A DNA stretch of 64,000 bases. Origin: Micromonospora phytophila (GTDB taxonomy: Bacteria > Actinomycetota > Actinomycetes > Mycobacteriales > Micromonosporaceae). The stretch's first letter is position 1; every line of letters begins with the position of its first letter. The translations under genes were made by a program, and so were the position numbers. This document shows positions 1-8,618 of the stretch, in pieces. Below the pieces are notes generated by a model. The model was not told the origin of the DNA, did not search any database, and worked only from the letters and a program-made list of their open reading frames with translations. The stretch is taken from assembly GCF_023656545.1 (NCBI RefSeq), contig NZ_JAMOKF010000005.1:1-64000 (forward strand), in the 5' to 3' direction.

Positions 1-224
1 GTCGTCCGACCCATCGGGATAACCGGAAATGGCGTTGTTGAGCCATCTCGACTCCTCTTCAGGTTGAGGTGTGGCGGGCGTGCGCTGCCGAGCGGTCGTG
101 CCGGGATCGACCGGACACCGGGGCGTGGGACCACCGGCGCCGCCCGGACGGGCTGGGGTGGGGGCGGGGACGTTGCGGCGGACTGGTGGGTGGCTGGGGA
201 ACCCGTCGTGGGCGCGGGGCCCCG

Positions 225-264
225 CCGGTGGCTGCTGGTCCGCCGACAGACCAGCAGCCACCGG
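225..264 (-). terminator. Hairpin terminator of the multicopper oxidase operon
   Basis: A perfect 16-bp stem (225-240 pairing with 249-264) with an 8-nt loop lies 30 nt past the multicopper oxidase stop codon, in the direction of its transcription. No clear T-run follows, which is common for actinobacterial hairpin terminators. The rest of bases 1-294 shows no gene. Confidence 0.8.
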
Positions 265-294
265 CCAGGTGACCGGCGCGGTGGGCGCCGGTGC

Positions 295-1488
295 TCAGTT
301 GTGCTGGTGTTCGCCGGTGTCGGTGGTGGCACCGGCGCCGGCGGCCGCCGCCGGGTGGGAGTGGTCGTGGCCCGGGGGCATCGCCCCGGACTCGTCCAGG
401 ACGTGCAGCATCGTCGACATGCCGCCGTCGGAGTGGAACTGCATGTGGCAGTGCAGCATCCAGTGCCCCGGCCCGACGGAGTCGCCCGCCGCCACCTGGA
501 ACCCGAACGAGTCGCCCGGCCCGAGCGGCTTGTTGTCGATGATCGGGACGCTGTCGGCGAACGGTTCGCCGTTGCTCACCAGGCCGGTCCGGTTGTCTGC
601 CCAGGAGTGTCCGTGCAGGTGGAAGGTGTGCATGTCATTGCCGATTCCGACGACGATGAACTCCACCTTCTCCCCCTTGCGGGCGACCAGGCAGGTCGGG
701 CCGGGCTGCGGGTTCTGCGCGTCGCAGGTGTCGGCAGCCGCACCCCGGCGCAGGTTGATGCTCTGCCGGTCACCGAAGACCACGGTGTAGGTGCGGTCGG
801 GCTTCGGGTCGCCGGGGCGGCGCACCACCAACCCGCCGAAGAGTCCCGCGCCGAGGCCCTGGGTGCCGTGCGGGCCGCCCACCACGTGATCGTGGTACCA
901 CCAGTAGCCGGCCGTGCCCGGCGACCCGGTCTTCCTGTTCCGCTGCTGGGCGAACCAGGTGTATGTGCGCGACTCGCCGGGCGGCACGAACGAGCCGCTC
1001 TGCACGGTGCCGTCGGAGAGCTGGGTGTACTTGACGCCGTGCACGTGCAGCGACACGCCCAGCGGGTGCCCCGGGTCGGTGCGCAGCTGCGCCAGCGTCG
1101 CGGCGGGCACCTGGTTGTGCAGGGTGATGGCGAGGCACTCCCCCTCCATCATCTCGATGGAGGGCCCCGGGTAGGAGGCGGCCTGCGGGCTGGTGCCGTA
1201 ACCGAGCCGGATCTGGGTGCCGTCCCTGGGCAACTCCACGGCGTAGAGCTGCATGCTGCGGTCCGGCTTGACGCAACCCTCCGGCCGCTCCGCCGAGAAC
1301 ACGCTGGTGCCGGCGATCGCCAGGCCGCCGGCGCCGACCAGGGTCAGCAGCACGGTCGCCGCCACCACCAGCAGCCGGCGGGTGCTCCCCCTCGGAGGTC
1401 GGGGTTCGACCGAGGGTCCCTCCCCGGCTGACGCGCCGCCCTCGGGCGGCGGGGCATCCTCGGTGAGCCGCCAGGCGGACCCGCTCAT
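295..1488 (-). CDS. Two-domain multicopper oxidase, secreted or membrane-anchored
   Basis: A 397-residue laccase-like copper oxidase. An N-terminal hydrophobic segment follows an Arg-rich stretch (about residues 38-62), so the enzyme acts outside the membrane. The copper-binding signatures are visible in order: LHVHG, WWYHDH, HTFHLHGHSW and HWMLHCHMQFHSDGGM, which together hold the His/Cys ligands of the type 1 site and the trinuclear cluster. Its length fits two cupredoxin domains, not the three of classical laccases. The C-terminus is rich in His and Ala and may bind metal. The ATG overlaps the stop of the isomerase gene by 4 nt, with GGGGTGA just upstream, so the two are translationally coupled. 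The natural substrate is unknown; copper handling or phenol oxidation are the usual roles of the family. Confidence 0.9.
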   Translation of the reverse strand: MSGSAWRLTEDAPPPEGGASAGEGPSVEPRPPRGSTRRLLVVAATVLLTLVGAGGLAIAGTSVFSAERPEGCVKPDRSMQLYAVELPRDGTQIRLGYGTSPQAASYPGPSIEMMEGECLAITLHNQVPAATLAQLRTDPGHPLGVSLHVHGVKYTQLSDGTVQSGSFVPPGESRTYTWFAQQRNRKTGSPGTAGYWWYHDHVVGGPHGTQGLGAGLFGGLVVRRPGDPKPDRTYTVVFGDRQSINLRRGAAADTCDAQNPQPGPTCLVARKGEKVEFIVVGIGNDMHTFHLHGHSWADNRTGLVSNGEPFADSVPIIDNKPLGPGDSFGFQVAAGDSVGPGHWMLHCHMQFHSDGGMSTMLHVLDESGAMPPGHDHSHPAAAAGAGATTDTGEHQHN

Positions 1489-2450
1489 CGCTCACCCCGC
1501 AGGTCGACCATCCGCTGGTAGCTGCGCTCGGCGGCGCCCAGCGAGCCGGGCGGGTTGGGCTGCGCGTTCGGCCCGCTGTCCTGCTCCCACAGGTAGGTGA
1601 ACCGCCCGCCCCCGTTGAGTTCGGTGAAGAACTCCGCGAACGGGATCACCCCGGCGCCGAACTCCACGTCCAGGTACGAGTTGCCCTGCTGCGGGTTGGG
1701 CAGCGGGACCCCGTCCTTGACGTGGAACAGCGGGTAGCGGTGCGGGTGGGCGTTGACGTAGTCGACCGGGCGGAAGCCCGGATACTTCCGCGCCCCGCCG
1801 TACGCCCACAGGATGTCCATCTCGAGGAACACGTACCGCGGGTCGGTGAGTTCCAGGAACAGGTCGTAGAGCCGTACGTCGGGCCGGTCGGTCGCGAAGC
1901 TGAACTCGATGGTGTGGTTGTGCTGGTAGAGCTTGATCCCCCGGGCCGCGGCGGCGGCGCCCCAGGCGTTGAACTCCGCCGCGGCCGCCTGGTAGCCGGC
2001 GATGGTGCGGTTGCCGGTCGGCGCGGAGGCGGTGCCGACCGCCGGCATGCCCAGCGTCTCGGCGGCTTCCAGCTCCCACTCCAGGTTGGTGCGGAAGTCG
2101 CCGAGCCCACGGTGGCTGCCCGCCGCCTTCAGCCCGTTGTCGTCGAGCAGCTGCCGGATCTGCTCCGGAGTGATCGGGCCGACGCCCCCCTGGGTGTAGC
2201 CGGCGAACTCCACCTCCCGGTAGCCGATCCGGGACAGCTCCTCGAAGACCACCGCGAAGCCGAGCTGGGCGATCTTGTCGCGAACGCTGTAGAGCTGGAT
2301 GCCCAGGTGCCCCTGCGGGATCAGACGGCCGTTCGATTCACCCGCCGCGGCGGCCGGCAGCGCGCCGGCGAGGCCCGCCGCGCTGACCGCGACGGTGGAT
2401 CCGGCGAGACCGCGTAGCAGGGCCCGACGGTCGATCGTGTTCTTCGCCAT
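1485..2450 (-). CDS. TAT-exported sugar phosphate isomerase/epimerase-like TIM barrel protein
   Basis: A 321-residue AP-endonuclease-2/xylose-isomerase-like TIM barrel. The N-terminus RRALLRGLAGS followed by an Ala-rich hydrophobic stretch is a twin-arginine signal, so the protein is probably exported. The body starts at GIQLYSVRDK, typical of secreted members of this family, and has metal-ligand candidates in the YQHNHTIEF, FLEMDILW, HVKDG and LDVEFGAG segments. It sits 22 nt after the DUF1080 protein gene and overlaps the multicopper oxidase gene by 4 nt. Secreted members of this family often accompany DUF1080 (3-keto-disaccharide hydrolase) genes, which suggests work on oxidised sugars. 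The exact substrate cannot be read from the sequence. Confidence 0.87.
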   Translation of the reverse strand: MAKNTIDRRALLRGLAGSTVAVSAAGLAGALPAAAAGESNGRLIPQGHLGIQLYSVRDKIAQLGFAVVFEELSRIGYREVEFAGYTQGGVGPITPEQIRQLLDDNGLKAAGSHRGLGDFRTNLEWELEAAETLGMPAVGTASAPTGNRTIAGYQAAAAEFNAWGAAAAARGIKLYQHNHTIEFSFATDRPDVRLYDLFLELTDPRYVFLEMDILWAYGGARKYPGFRPVDYVNAHPHRYPLFHVKDGVPLPNPQQGNSYLDVEFGAGVIPFAEFFTELNGGGRFTYLWEQDSGPNAQPNPPGSLGAAERSYQRMVDLRGER

Positions 2451-2472
2451 GGTGGTGGGTCCTTTCGCTCGA

Positions 2473-5400
2473 TCAGCAGCAGCTGGTGGAGGCGGACGAC
2501 GTCCCGTCCGGGCAGCACGGGGTCAGTGGCGCGATCCGGACGTTGCGGAAGCTGACGACATCGGCGGTGCCGTGGTTCTGCAGGCCGATGTGTCCGCGGG
2601 CGCTCTGCCGCCCGGCCCCGCCCGGGTCGTCCGCACGGGGCGGGCTGAACACGGCTTCCGGGGTGTTGACGTACTCGTTGATCAGCTCGCCGTTGCGGTA
2701 GACCGAGTAGTGCTGCCCCACCACCCGGATCTCGTAGTCGTTCCAGGTGCCCTTGGGGGTGACCCGCGCACCGGCCAGGTCCACCCGGTCGAATCCGTAC
2801 ACCGACCCGCTCTTGTACTGGTCGCCGTCGGGCCGGTCGTAGATCTGCAGCTCGTGGCCGTACTTGATGGCCACCCACTCGGGCCGGGACTCGGTCGGGT
2901 GCCCGTGCACCTTCGGGAAGCGGACGAAGACGCCGCTGTTGGCGCGGCCCTCGCCGGGCGCGTCGTCGCGCCACTGCAGCTTCAGGGAGAAGTCGCCGTA
3001 CGTCGCCGTGGGCAGCCAGAGCATGCCGAGGCCGGCGACCGGGCGGCTGGTGATCGAACCGTCGGCGTTGCGGGTGAAGCCGCCGGCCCCGACGTGTTCC
3101 CACCGATTGAACGAGGCCGCCGAGGTGTCCAGCAGCGGCTGGTAGCCGCTCTTGTCGTCCGACTTGCCGACCCCCGAGCGGGCAGCGGCGCTGACCAGTC
3201 GGCCGTGCTCCTTGTGGTCGATCACGCCCAGGTGGTGCAGGTGCTCGGTCACCTCGGTGACGTGGTTGACGAACTGGCCGTGGTTCGGCCAGGCCCGCTC
3301 GTCCTGGATGGCGTTGTTGATCGTGCAGGCGTCCGCGACCACCCGGTTGGGTACGCCGCTGTCGACCGTGCCGAGCCAGACCGTCGGCCGGGTGTCCGGC
3401 ACCGGGCAGGCGGCGGGACCGCTGGTGACCACGGTGAAGGTGACCGATGCGGCGCCCGAGGTGTTGCCGGCCTTGTCGGTGGCCCGGTAGCTGAGCGTGT
3501 GCACGCCCGGCTGGTTGACGGTGACCGGCGCCGAGTACCGGGCGTACGCGCCACCGTCCAGGGAGTACTCGATCCGGTCGACGCCCGAGCCCGCGTCCGC
3601 GGCGGCGAGGGTGACGGTGGTGCTGCCGAGGTAGGCGCCGGTGTCGTCCTGCTGGCCGGAGAGCGTGGCGGTGGCGGTGGGCGGGGTGGTGTCCGGGGCC
3701 GGCGGGTCGACCACGGTGAACGACACCGACTGCGGGGCCGAGGTGTTGCCGGCCTTGTCGGTGGCCCGGTAGCTGACCGTGTGCTGACCGACCTGGTTGA
3801 CGGTGACCGGCGCCGGGTAGCCGGTGTACGGCTGCCCGTCGAGGGAGTACTCGATCCGGTCCACGCCGCTGCCCGCGTCGGTGGCCGAGATGGTGACCGT
3901 GGCGGATCCGACGTACGCCCCGGCGCTGTTCCGCTCGCCGGTCACCGCGGCGGTCGCGGCGGGCGGCGTGGTGTCCTGCGCCGGCGGCTCCACCACGGTG
4001 AACGACACCGACTGCGCGGCCGAGGTGTTGCCGGCCTTGTCGGTGGCCCGGTAACTCACCGTGTGCTGGCCCGGCTGGTTCACGGTCACCGGCGCCGAGT
4101 AGGCGACGTACGCACCGCCGTCGAGGGCGTACTCGATCCGGTCGACGCCCGACCCGGTATCGGTGGCTGAGACGGTCACCGTCGCCGACCCCACGTACGC
4201 GCCGGCGTCGTTGCGTTGGCCGGTCACGCCGGCCGAGGCGGTGGGCGGGGTGGTGTCCGGTTTCGGGGGTTCGACCACGGTGAACGACACCGACTGCGCC
4301 GCCGAGGTGTTTCCCGCCTTGTCGGTGGCCCGGTAACTCACCGTGTGCTGGCCCGGCTGGCTCACCGCGACCGGCGCCGAGTAGCCGGCGTACGGCTGCC
4401 CGTCGAGGGAGTACTCGATTCGGTCGACACCCGACTCGGTGTCGGTGGCCGACAGGGTGACCGTCGCCGAGTTCACGTACGCCCCGTCGTCGTCGCGCTG
4501 ACCGGTCAGTGCGGCCGAGGCGGTGGGCGGGGTGGTGTCCGGTTTCGGGGGTTCGACCACGGTGAACGACACCGACTGCGCCGCCGAGGTGTTCCCCGCC
4601 TTGTCGGTGGCCCGGTAGTTGACCGTGTGCTGACCCGGCTGGCTCACCGTGAGCGGAGCCGAGTAGCCGGTGTACGCGCCGCCGTCGAGGGAGTACTCGA
4701 CCCGGTCGACGCCGGACTCGGTGTCGGCGGCGGTGAGGGTGACGGTGGCGGTGCCGACGTACGCGCCGGTGCCGTCGCGCTGGCCGGTGACCGCGGCCGT
4801 CACGGTCGGCGCGGTGGTGTCCGGGGCCGGCGGCTGCACCACCGTGAACGACACTGACTGCGGTGCCGAGGTGTTGCCCGCCTGGTCGGTGGCCCGGTAG
4901 GTCAAGGTGTGCGAGCCCGGCTGGTTCACGGTGACCGGCGCCGAGTAGGTGCCGTAGGTCCCGCCGTCGAGGGAGTACTCGACCCGGCTCACCCCCGATC
5001 CGGTGTCGGTCGCGGACAGCGTCACCGTCGCCGCGCCCAGGTAGGCGCCGTTGTCGTCGCGCTCACCGGTGACCGCGGCCGTCACGGTCGGCGGGGTGGT
5101 GTCCGAGTTGCCACCGGTGACGACCAGGAGCCCGGCCATGCCACCGTGGCCGGGAATTGCGCAGAAGTATCGGTAGGTGCCCGGGGACAGCACCACGTCG
5201 ACGGTCCACCGGCCGCCGTTGGCGTCCGTCGGGTCGGCCAGGATGTTCACGTCGACGTCGCTGTTGTACGCCGGGTTGCCGGTGTCGAAGGTCAGGGTGT
5301 GCTGCATGCCGGTGGTGTTGCCGGTCGCGGCGCTGTTCTCGAAGACGAGCGTCGTCGGCCCGGCGACCGCGGTGGTCGGGGCGGAGCGGTACGCGAGGAA

Positions 5401-5619
5401 GTTGTCACCGGCGGTCCAGGTGAGCACCTGGGCCTGCAACTCGCGCGGGGGTGAGGGGGCAGCGGCGGCGTTCGGCTGTTGCGAGTCGATCGGGCGCGCG
5501 CTCGCCGGCATTGCCACCAGCCCGGCGGTCACCCACATCAGAGCAGCCGTGGCGACGGCCGCGATCGATCTCCGGAACCGGCCGGCCGGGAGCCGGCCGG
5601 GAGGTGCGTATCCGTTCAT
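2473..5619 (-). CDS. Secreted cupredoxin - six Ig-like repeats - DUF1080 protein
   Basis: A mosaic secreted protein of 1048 residues from the ATG at 5619, which follows GGGAGAGAGG; a TTG at 5622 is less likely. Order of parts: signal peptide (about 1-42); a plastocyanin-like domain (about 58-165) with type 1 copper ligands visible as the His of MQHTLTFD and the Cys, His and Met of YFCAIPGHGGM; six OmpL47-like beta-sandwich repeats of about 94 residues, each starting DTTxP and ending YRATDxAGNTS...SFTVV; and a C-terminal DUF1080 domain (3-keto-disaccharide hydrolase / LamG-like fold) with the LQNHG segment. It is first in the operon with the isomerase and the multicopper oxidase. A copper domain joined to a sugar-hydrolase-like domain in an operon with a copper oxidase suggests linked oxidation and cleavage of glycans outside the cell; this is inference. 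Confidence 0.88.
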   Translation of the reverse strand: MNGYAPPGRLPAGRFRRSIAAVATAALMWVTAGLVAMPASARPIDSQQPNAAAAPSPPRELQAQVLTWTAGDNFLAYRSAPTTAVAGPTTLVFENSAATGNTTGMQHTLTFDTGNPAYNSDVDVNILADPTDANGGRWTVDVVLSPGTYRYFCAIPGHGGMAGLLVVTGGNSDTTPPTVTAAVTGERDDNGAYLGAATVTLSATDTGSGVSRVEYSLDGGTYGTYSAPVTVNQPGSHTLTYRATDQAGNTSAPQSVSFTVVQPPAPDTTAPTVTAAVTGQRDGTGAYVGTATVTLTAADTESGVDRVEYSLDGGAYTGYSAPLTVSQPGQHTVNYRATDKAGNTSAAQSVSFTVVEPPKPDTTPPTASAALTGQRDDDGAYVNSATVTLSATDTESGVDRIEYSLDGQPYAGYSAPVAVSQPGQHTVSYRATDKAGNTSAAQSVSFTVVEPPKPDTTPPTASAGVTGQRNDAGAYVGSATVTVSATDTGSGVDRIEYALDGGAYVAYSAPVTVNQPGQHTVSYRATDKAGNTSAAQSVSFTVVEPPAQDTTPPAATAAVTGERNSAGAYVGSATVTISATDAGSGVDRIEYSLDGQPYTGYPAPVTVNQVGQHTVSYRATDKAGNTSAPQSVSFTVVDPPAPDTTPPTATATLSGQQDDTGAYLGSTTVTLAAADAGSGVDRIEYSLDGGAYARYSAPVTVNQPGVHTLSYRATDKAGNTSGAASVTFTVVTSGPAACPVPDTRPTVWLGTVDSGVPNRVVADACTINNAIQDERAWPNHGQFVNHVTEVTEHLHHLGVIDHKEHGRLVSAAARSGVGKSDDKSGYQPLLDTSAASFNRWEHVGAGGFTRNADGSITSRPVAGLGMLWLPTATYGDFSLKLQWRDDAPGEGRANSGVFVRFPKVHGHPTESRPEWVAIKYGHELQIYDRPDGDQYKSGSVYGFDRVDLAGARVTPKGTWNDYEIRVVGQHYSVYRNGELINEYVNTPEAVFSPPRADDPGGAGRQSARGHIGLQNHGTADVVSFRNVRIAPLTPCCPDGTSSASTSCC
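3415..5105 (-). repeat. Six tandem in-frame coding repeats of about 282 bp
   Basis: Six consecutive copies of an Ig-like module inside the DUF1080 protein gene. Repeat starts are marked by recurring DTTPP codons near 5105, 4822, 4540, 4256, 3970 and 3690 (minus strand). Copies three and four are especially similar at the DNA level, consistent with recent duplication or gene conversion. Copy number may vary between strains. Confidence 0.85.
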
Positions 5620-6079
5620 CAATGCCTCTCTCCCAGGTTCAAGGCGCGCACCGGCAGGGCGGGCGTCCCCCCGTCGATGTCAGATCAGCTCTTGTCGAGA
5701 TATGTCGCCCGAGCGGCGAACCGCGTGGCCCCCTCCTGGCCGCACGGCATCCCCGGCCGGGGCGGATGCCACGGCCGTCCGGTGTGGATGGACTCCGTCC
5801 TCGTCAGCGCGCGAGCCGAATCGCACGCGTCATCGGACGCGGTTCAGCGTGAAGCTGACGGGGTGGGGGTTGCGCCTCGGAGCTGAGGAGGCGTCATCGA
5901 GAGTAGGGACGGACGTCGGTCGAACCCACAGCCTGTGCGGGGCCACGGGTCGCGGGACTTGACCGCTGACCCGGGGGTGCCATCCCTGGTCGGTTGGTGG
6001 CCGCCGGACGTGTTGCGCCGCCTGGAGCCATCGATCGAGATTGACCGCGCCGCCGGTTGATCTCGATGGAACCTATCGA

Positions 6080-6091
6080 TGTTTCGAAACA
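6080..6091. promoter_or_regulatory. Perfect palindrome TGTTTCGAAACA, candidate operator
   Basis: A 12-bp perfect palindrome with a central CG, about 460 nt upstream of the DUF1080 operon and in a locally AT-rich stretch. Its form (even palindrome, CG centre) resembles LacI- or ROK-type sugar-regulator operators. No LacI or ROK regulator gene is in this window, so the assignment is inference. Confidence 0.4.
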
Positions 6092-6474
6092 CTACTTAGT
6101 TCGTTTCAACGTGTCCAGAGCTTTCGTTGCCCCCGGGCCTACTTTTATCCGATCCAACGAAAGTCGGTAGCGTCGCAGACCACGAGCGCGTTACATCAGG
6201 CCTCATGTCCACAGAGGGCCAGTGGGGAGGGCTCGCAATCCTCAGGCTCGCGAGGGCACGCCGGAGGACGCCGTGCACGTGGCCGTACGCGGCCAGGGTC
6301 GTCCAGAGCCAGGGGGCACTGGCGAGGAGCAGCGCGGCCAGGCCCAGAGCGGCAGCACCAGCTGCGGGTTCATCCTGCTCGCGCAGGAGAGGGTCCGGGA
6401 CTACTTCGCCAGTGGCAAGGCGGCATGGGACGCCCGCTGCCCGAGCCGACGCCCGTCGGGCCGTCGACGCTGTT

Positions 6475-6502
6475 CTGACCCCTGACCCCTGACCCCTGAC
6501 CC
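6475..6502. repeat. CTGACCC tandem repeat, four units
   Basis: Four exact head-to-tail copies of the heptamer CTGACCC lie 50 nt beyond the 3' end of the flavin monooxygenase gene. This is a simple low-complexity repeat with no visible function. Confidence 0.8.
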
Positions 6503-6553
6503 GGCATGGCAGTCGCCGACAGGCGCCCTCCCGCTGGTCCATGACCGGGGACG

Positions 6554-8161
6554 TCAGGAGTTGCCTGCGGTGGGGAGTGGCCGCGCGTCGTCCTCACTGG
6601 CGATCGCGCCCGCCGATCCGTCGCCCGCGGGTACGGCGTCCCGGGCCACCGCCCGCCCCGCGCGCAAGCGGGCCGCCATCGCCGCGGTGCGCCGGATCAT
6701 GCGCGGCGTCACCCGGCGGTAGGCGCCCGGGTCGACCGGCAGCAGCCACTGCCGGGCACGGGTCAGCGGGCCGATGTTGAGCCCGAGCTCGTCGAGCACC
6801 TCGTCGATGTTGTGCATCGAGAACGGGATGATGTTGGTGCCGCGGGCGTGGTGTCCGCCGGTCCGCTCCTCCATCCAGGCCAGGCGCGTCCGCACCTGCT
6901 CCCGCATCTCCTCGGTGGGCGGCAGCGTGACCCCACCCCGCAGGTACGCGGCGATCCACACCGCCGCCATCTCCGCGCTCAGGGGGCTGAAGAACGAGGA
7001 GTTGTACCCGGCGAAGGTCAGGTTCGGAACGTCGATCGGCAGGATCTGGCGGTGGAGCATGAAGTTGCCCGAGCCGTCCTCGATCCGGGCGTGCAGCGCG
7101 GCGTCGAGGAAGGGCACGTGCTGTCGGAAGCCGGTGCCGCAGATCACCAGGTCGGCGGGGAGCACCGTGCCGTCGGCGAGGCGGGCGGCCGGTCGCCCGC
7201 CGTCGACCAGGAGTTCGCTGATCACCCGGTCGCGGTGGACGATGATCCGGCCGTCCGCGACGCGCTCGGAGAAGCCCTCCGTCGCGAGGCTGACGGTGCT
7301 GCGGGCGATGTCCGCGAAGGTGCCGTGCGGCACGAGACCCAGCTCGCGCAGCTTGAGCTGCCGGGTGGCGGTGGCCCCGGTGCGGCGCAGCATCGCCTGG
7401 CGCAGGCCGTCGCCGGGGCCGTGCAGGAACCGTTCGAAGCCCTTCGGGGTGATGTACCGGAACAGCGCCTCGCCCATCCGGGTGAGCAACAGGTACTTGT
7501 AGTTCACCGCGCCGAGCTTCCTCGGCATCTTCCAGAGCAACTCGCGGGCGACGAGGTGGGTCTGCGCGGTGACGTCGCTGAGGGGGACGGCCACGTCGCA
7601 GGACGACTTGCCGTGCCCGACGACGATGACGTGCCTGCCCCGGGCCGTCTCCAGGTCGTGGAACTCACCGGCGGCCAGGACGCGTCCCCCGGCGGCGACG
7701 AAGTCCTCCCGGCCGGGGAAGGGCGGGATGTACGGGTCGGAGAAGATGCCGTTCGCGACGGTGAGGTGGTCGTACCGTTCCCAGGTCACCGGGTCGTCGC
7801 TGCCCGTCGGCCGGGACGCGATCCGCCACCCCGTCTCGCCGTCGACGAGTTCGGCGGCGACGACCTCGGTGGACAGGCGCAGGACGGGGCCGAGCTTGAA
7901 TTTGTCCGCGTAGCTCTCCAGGTACCGCTGGACCTGCTCACCCGTCGGCCACTGCGGGCAGTCTGCGGGCATGGGCAGGTCGGAGAGGCGGTAGGTGCCC
8001 TTGTCGTTCTGGGTGCGCAGGCCCGGGTACCGCCGGGTGCTGCTCCACACGCCCCCGACGTCGGGGGCCTTCTCGAACACGGTGACGTCGAAGCCGCTCT
8101 GCCGCAGCACCTTGGCTGCACTCAATCCGCCAAATCCGGCGCCGACGACGGCGATCCTCAT
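6554..8161 (-). CDS. FAD/NADPH-dependent flavin monooxygenase
   Basis: A 535-residue group-B-type flavin monooxygenase. The start at 8161 (MRIAVVGAGFGGL) is chosen because GGAGG precedes it and the FAD-binding GxGxxG begins at residue 6; an in-frame ATG 63 nt upstream would add an unrelated leader. Visible parts are the FAD dinucleotide fold (VVGAGFGG), the NADPH-binding fold (VVGHGKSSCD), a FMO-fingerprint-like GEFHD just before it and the late VICGTGF motif. Such enzymes oxygenate soft nucleophiles or ketones (S- or N-oxidation, Baeyer-Villiger). It is monocistronic, facing away from the phosphatase-fold gene, so context gives no substrate. Confidence 0.85.
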   Translation of the reverse strand: MRIAVVGAGFGGLSAAKVLRQSGFDVTVFEKAPDVGGVWSSTRRYPGLRTQNDKGTYRLSDLPMPADCPQWPTGEQVQRYLESYADKFKLGPVLRLSTEVVAAELVDGETGWRIASRPTGSDDPVTWERYDHLTVANGIFSDPYIPPFPGREDFVAAGGRVLAAGEFHDLETARGRHVIVVGHGKSSCDVAVPLSDVTAQTHLVARELLWKMPRKLGAVNYKYLLLTRMGEALFRYITPKGFERFLHGPGDGLRQAMLRRTGATATRQLKLRELGLVPHGTFADIARSTVSLATEGFSERVADGRIIVHRDRVISELLVDGGRPAARLADGTVLPADLVICGTGFRQHVPFLDAALHARIEDGSGNFMLHRQILPIDVPNLTFAGYNSSFFSPLSAEMAAVWIAAYLRGGVTLPPTEEMREQVRTRLAWMEERTGGHHARGTNIIPFSMHNIDEVLDELGLNIGPLTRARQWLLPVDPGAYRRVTPRMIRRTAAMAARLRAGRAVARDAVPAGDGSAGAIASEDDARPLPTAGNS

Positions 8162-8618
8162 GACGACCTCCAGGAAGGGTGACGACTGACGCGACCCGGC
8201 GGCGGATCGCCGTGGTGTCCGCACGCTGGCGAGCGCCGGGGCGGCGTCGCTGTCCGCTGAAGGAAGGCTATGTCCGGCGTACGCGGACGAGCGCCAACTG
8301 TCGGATCAGCGGCTCGGCGAGCGGGTGAGCCTCGCTTCCCCGTCCGGCGGGTGAGGGTGCAGGTCGCCGCAACCCTCACTCCGACCGTCCACAAGCCCGT
8401 GCCGGTGGTGCCGGCCGGCCCTACCGGGCGGACCAGCGCCGAGCGGTCGACGACGCGCGCCCGGGTCGCCGTACCCCGACGTCATGATCTTGTCGTCCCG
8501 GGATGGCGGCGGCCTGGCGGCGGCCGAGGCCCGACGAGGACAACGAGCGGGCGCCACAGGACCGACGACATGCACCGGATGCGATACGCTCCCGGCAACC
8601 CGATCTCTAGGCGGGTCC
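8162..8618. other. Divergent intergenic region
   Basis: About 457 bases between the divergently read monooxygenase and EEP-fold genes. Apart from the near-palindrome at 8272-8288 no gene or RNA was recognised. Frames that extend the downstream gene upstream through this stretch lack protein-like composition. Confidence 0.5.
8272..8288. promoter_or_regulatory. Palindromic site, candidate operator of the flavin monooxygenase gene
   Basis: GTCCG and CGGAC arms flank a GCGTACG core that itself contains the palindrome CGTACG, forming a 17-bp dyad about 110 nt upstream of the monooxygenase start. Position and size fit a TetR- or MarR-type operator, but no regulator gene adjoins it. Confidence 0.3.

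Larger units (their letters stand above)
5620..6553. other. Intergenic region with palindromes and possible gene remnant
   Basis: No convincing intact gene. It holds a perfect palindrome at 6080-6091, a 9-bp inverted repeat at 6121-6129/6155-6163 and a 7-bp tandem repeat at 6475-6502, described separately. A minus-strand frame at about 6220-6420 encodes a hydrophobic stretch (GAAALGLAALLLASAPWLW) that could be the remnant of a membrane protein, but nothing around it supports a functional gene. Confidence 0.5.

Noticed and set aside
2299-4170. A 623-codon open frame on the plus strand
   Set aside because: It is the antisense shadow of the repeat protein; it repeats with the Ig modules and encodes Arg/Gly/Val-rich low-complexity sequence.
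5844-6092. Short minus-strand ORF upstream of the DUF1080 gene
   Set aside because: 82 residues, polar and without ribosome site or homology signal; the stretch looks regulatory.
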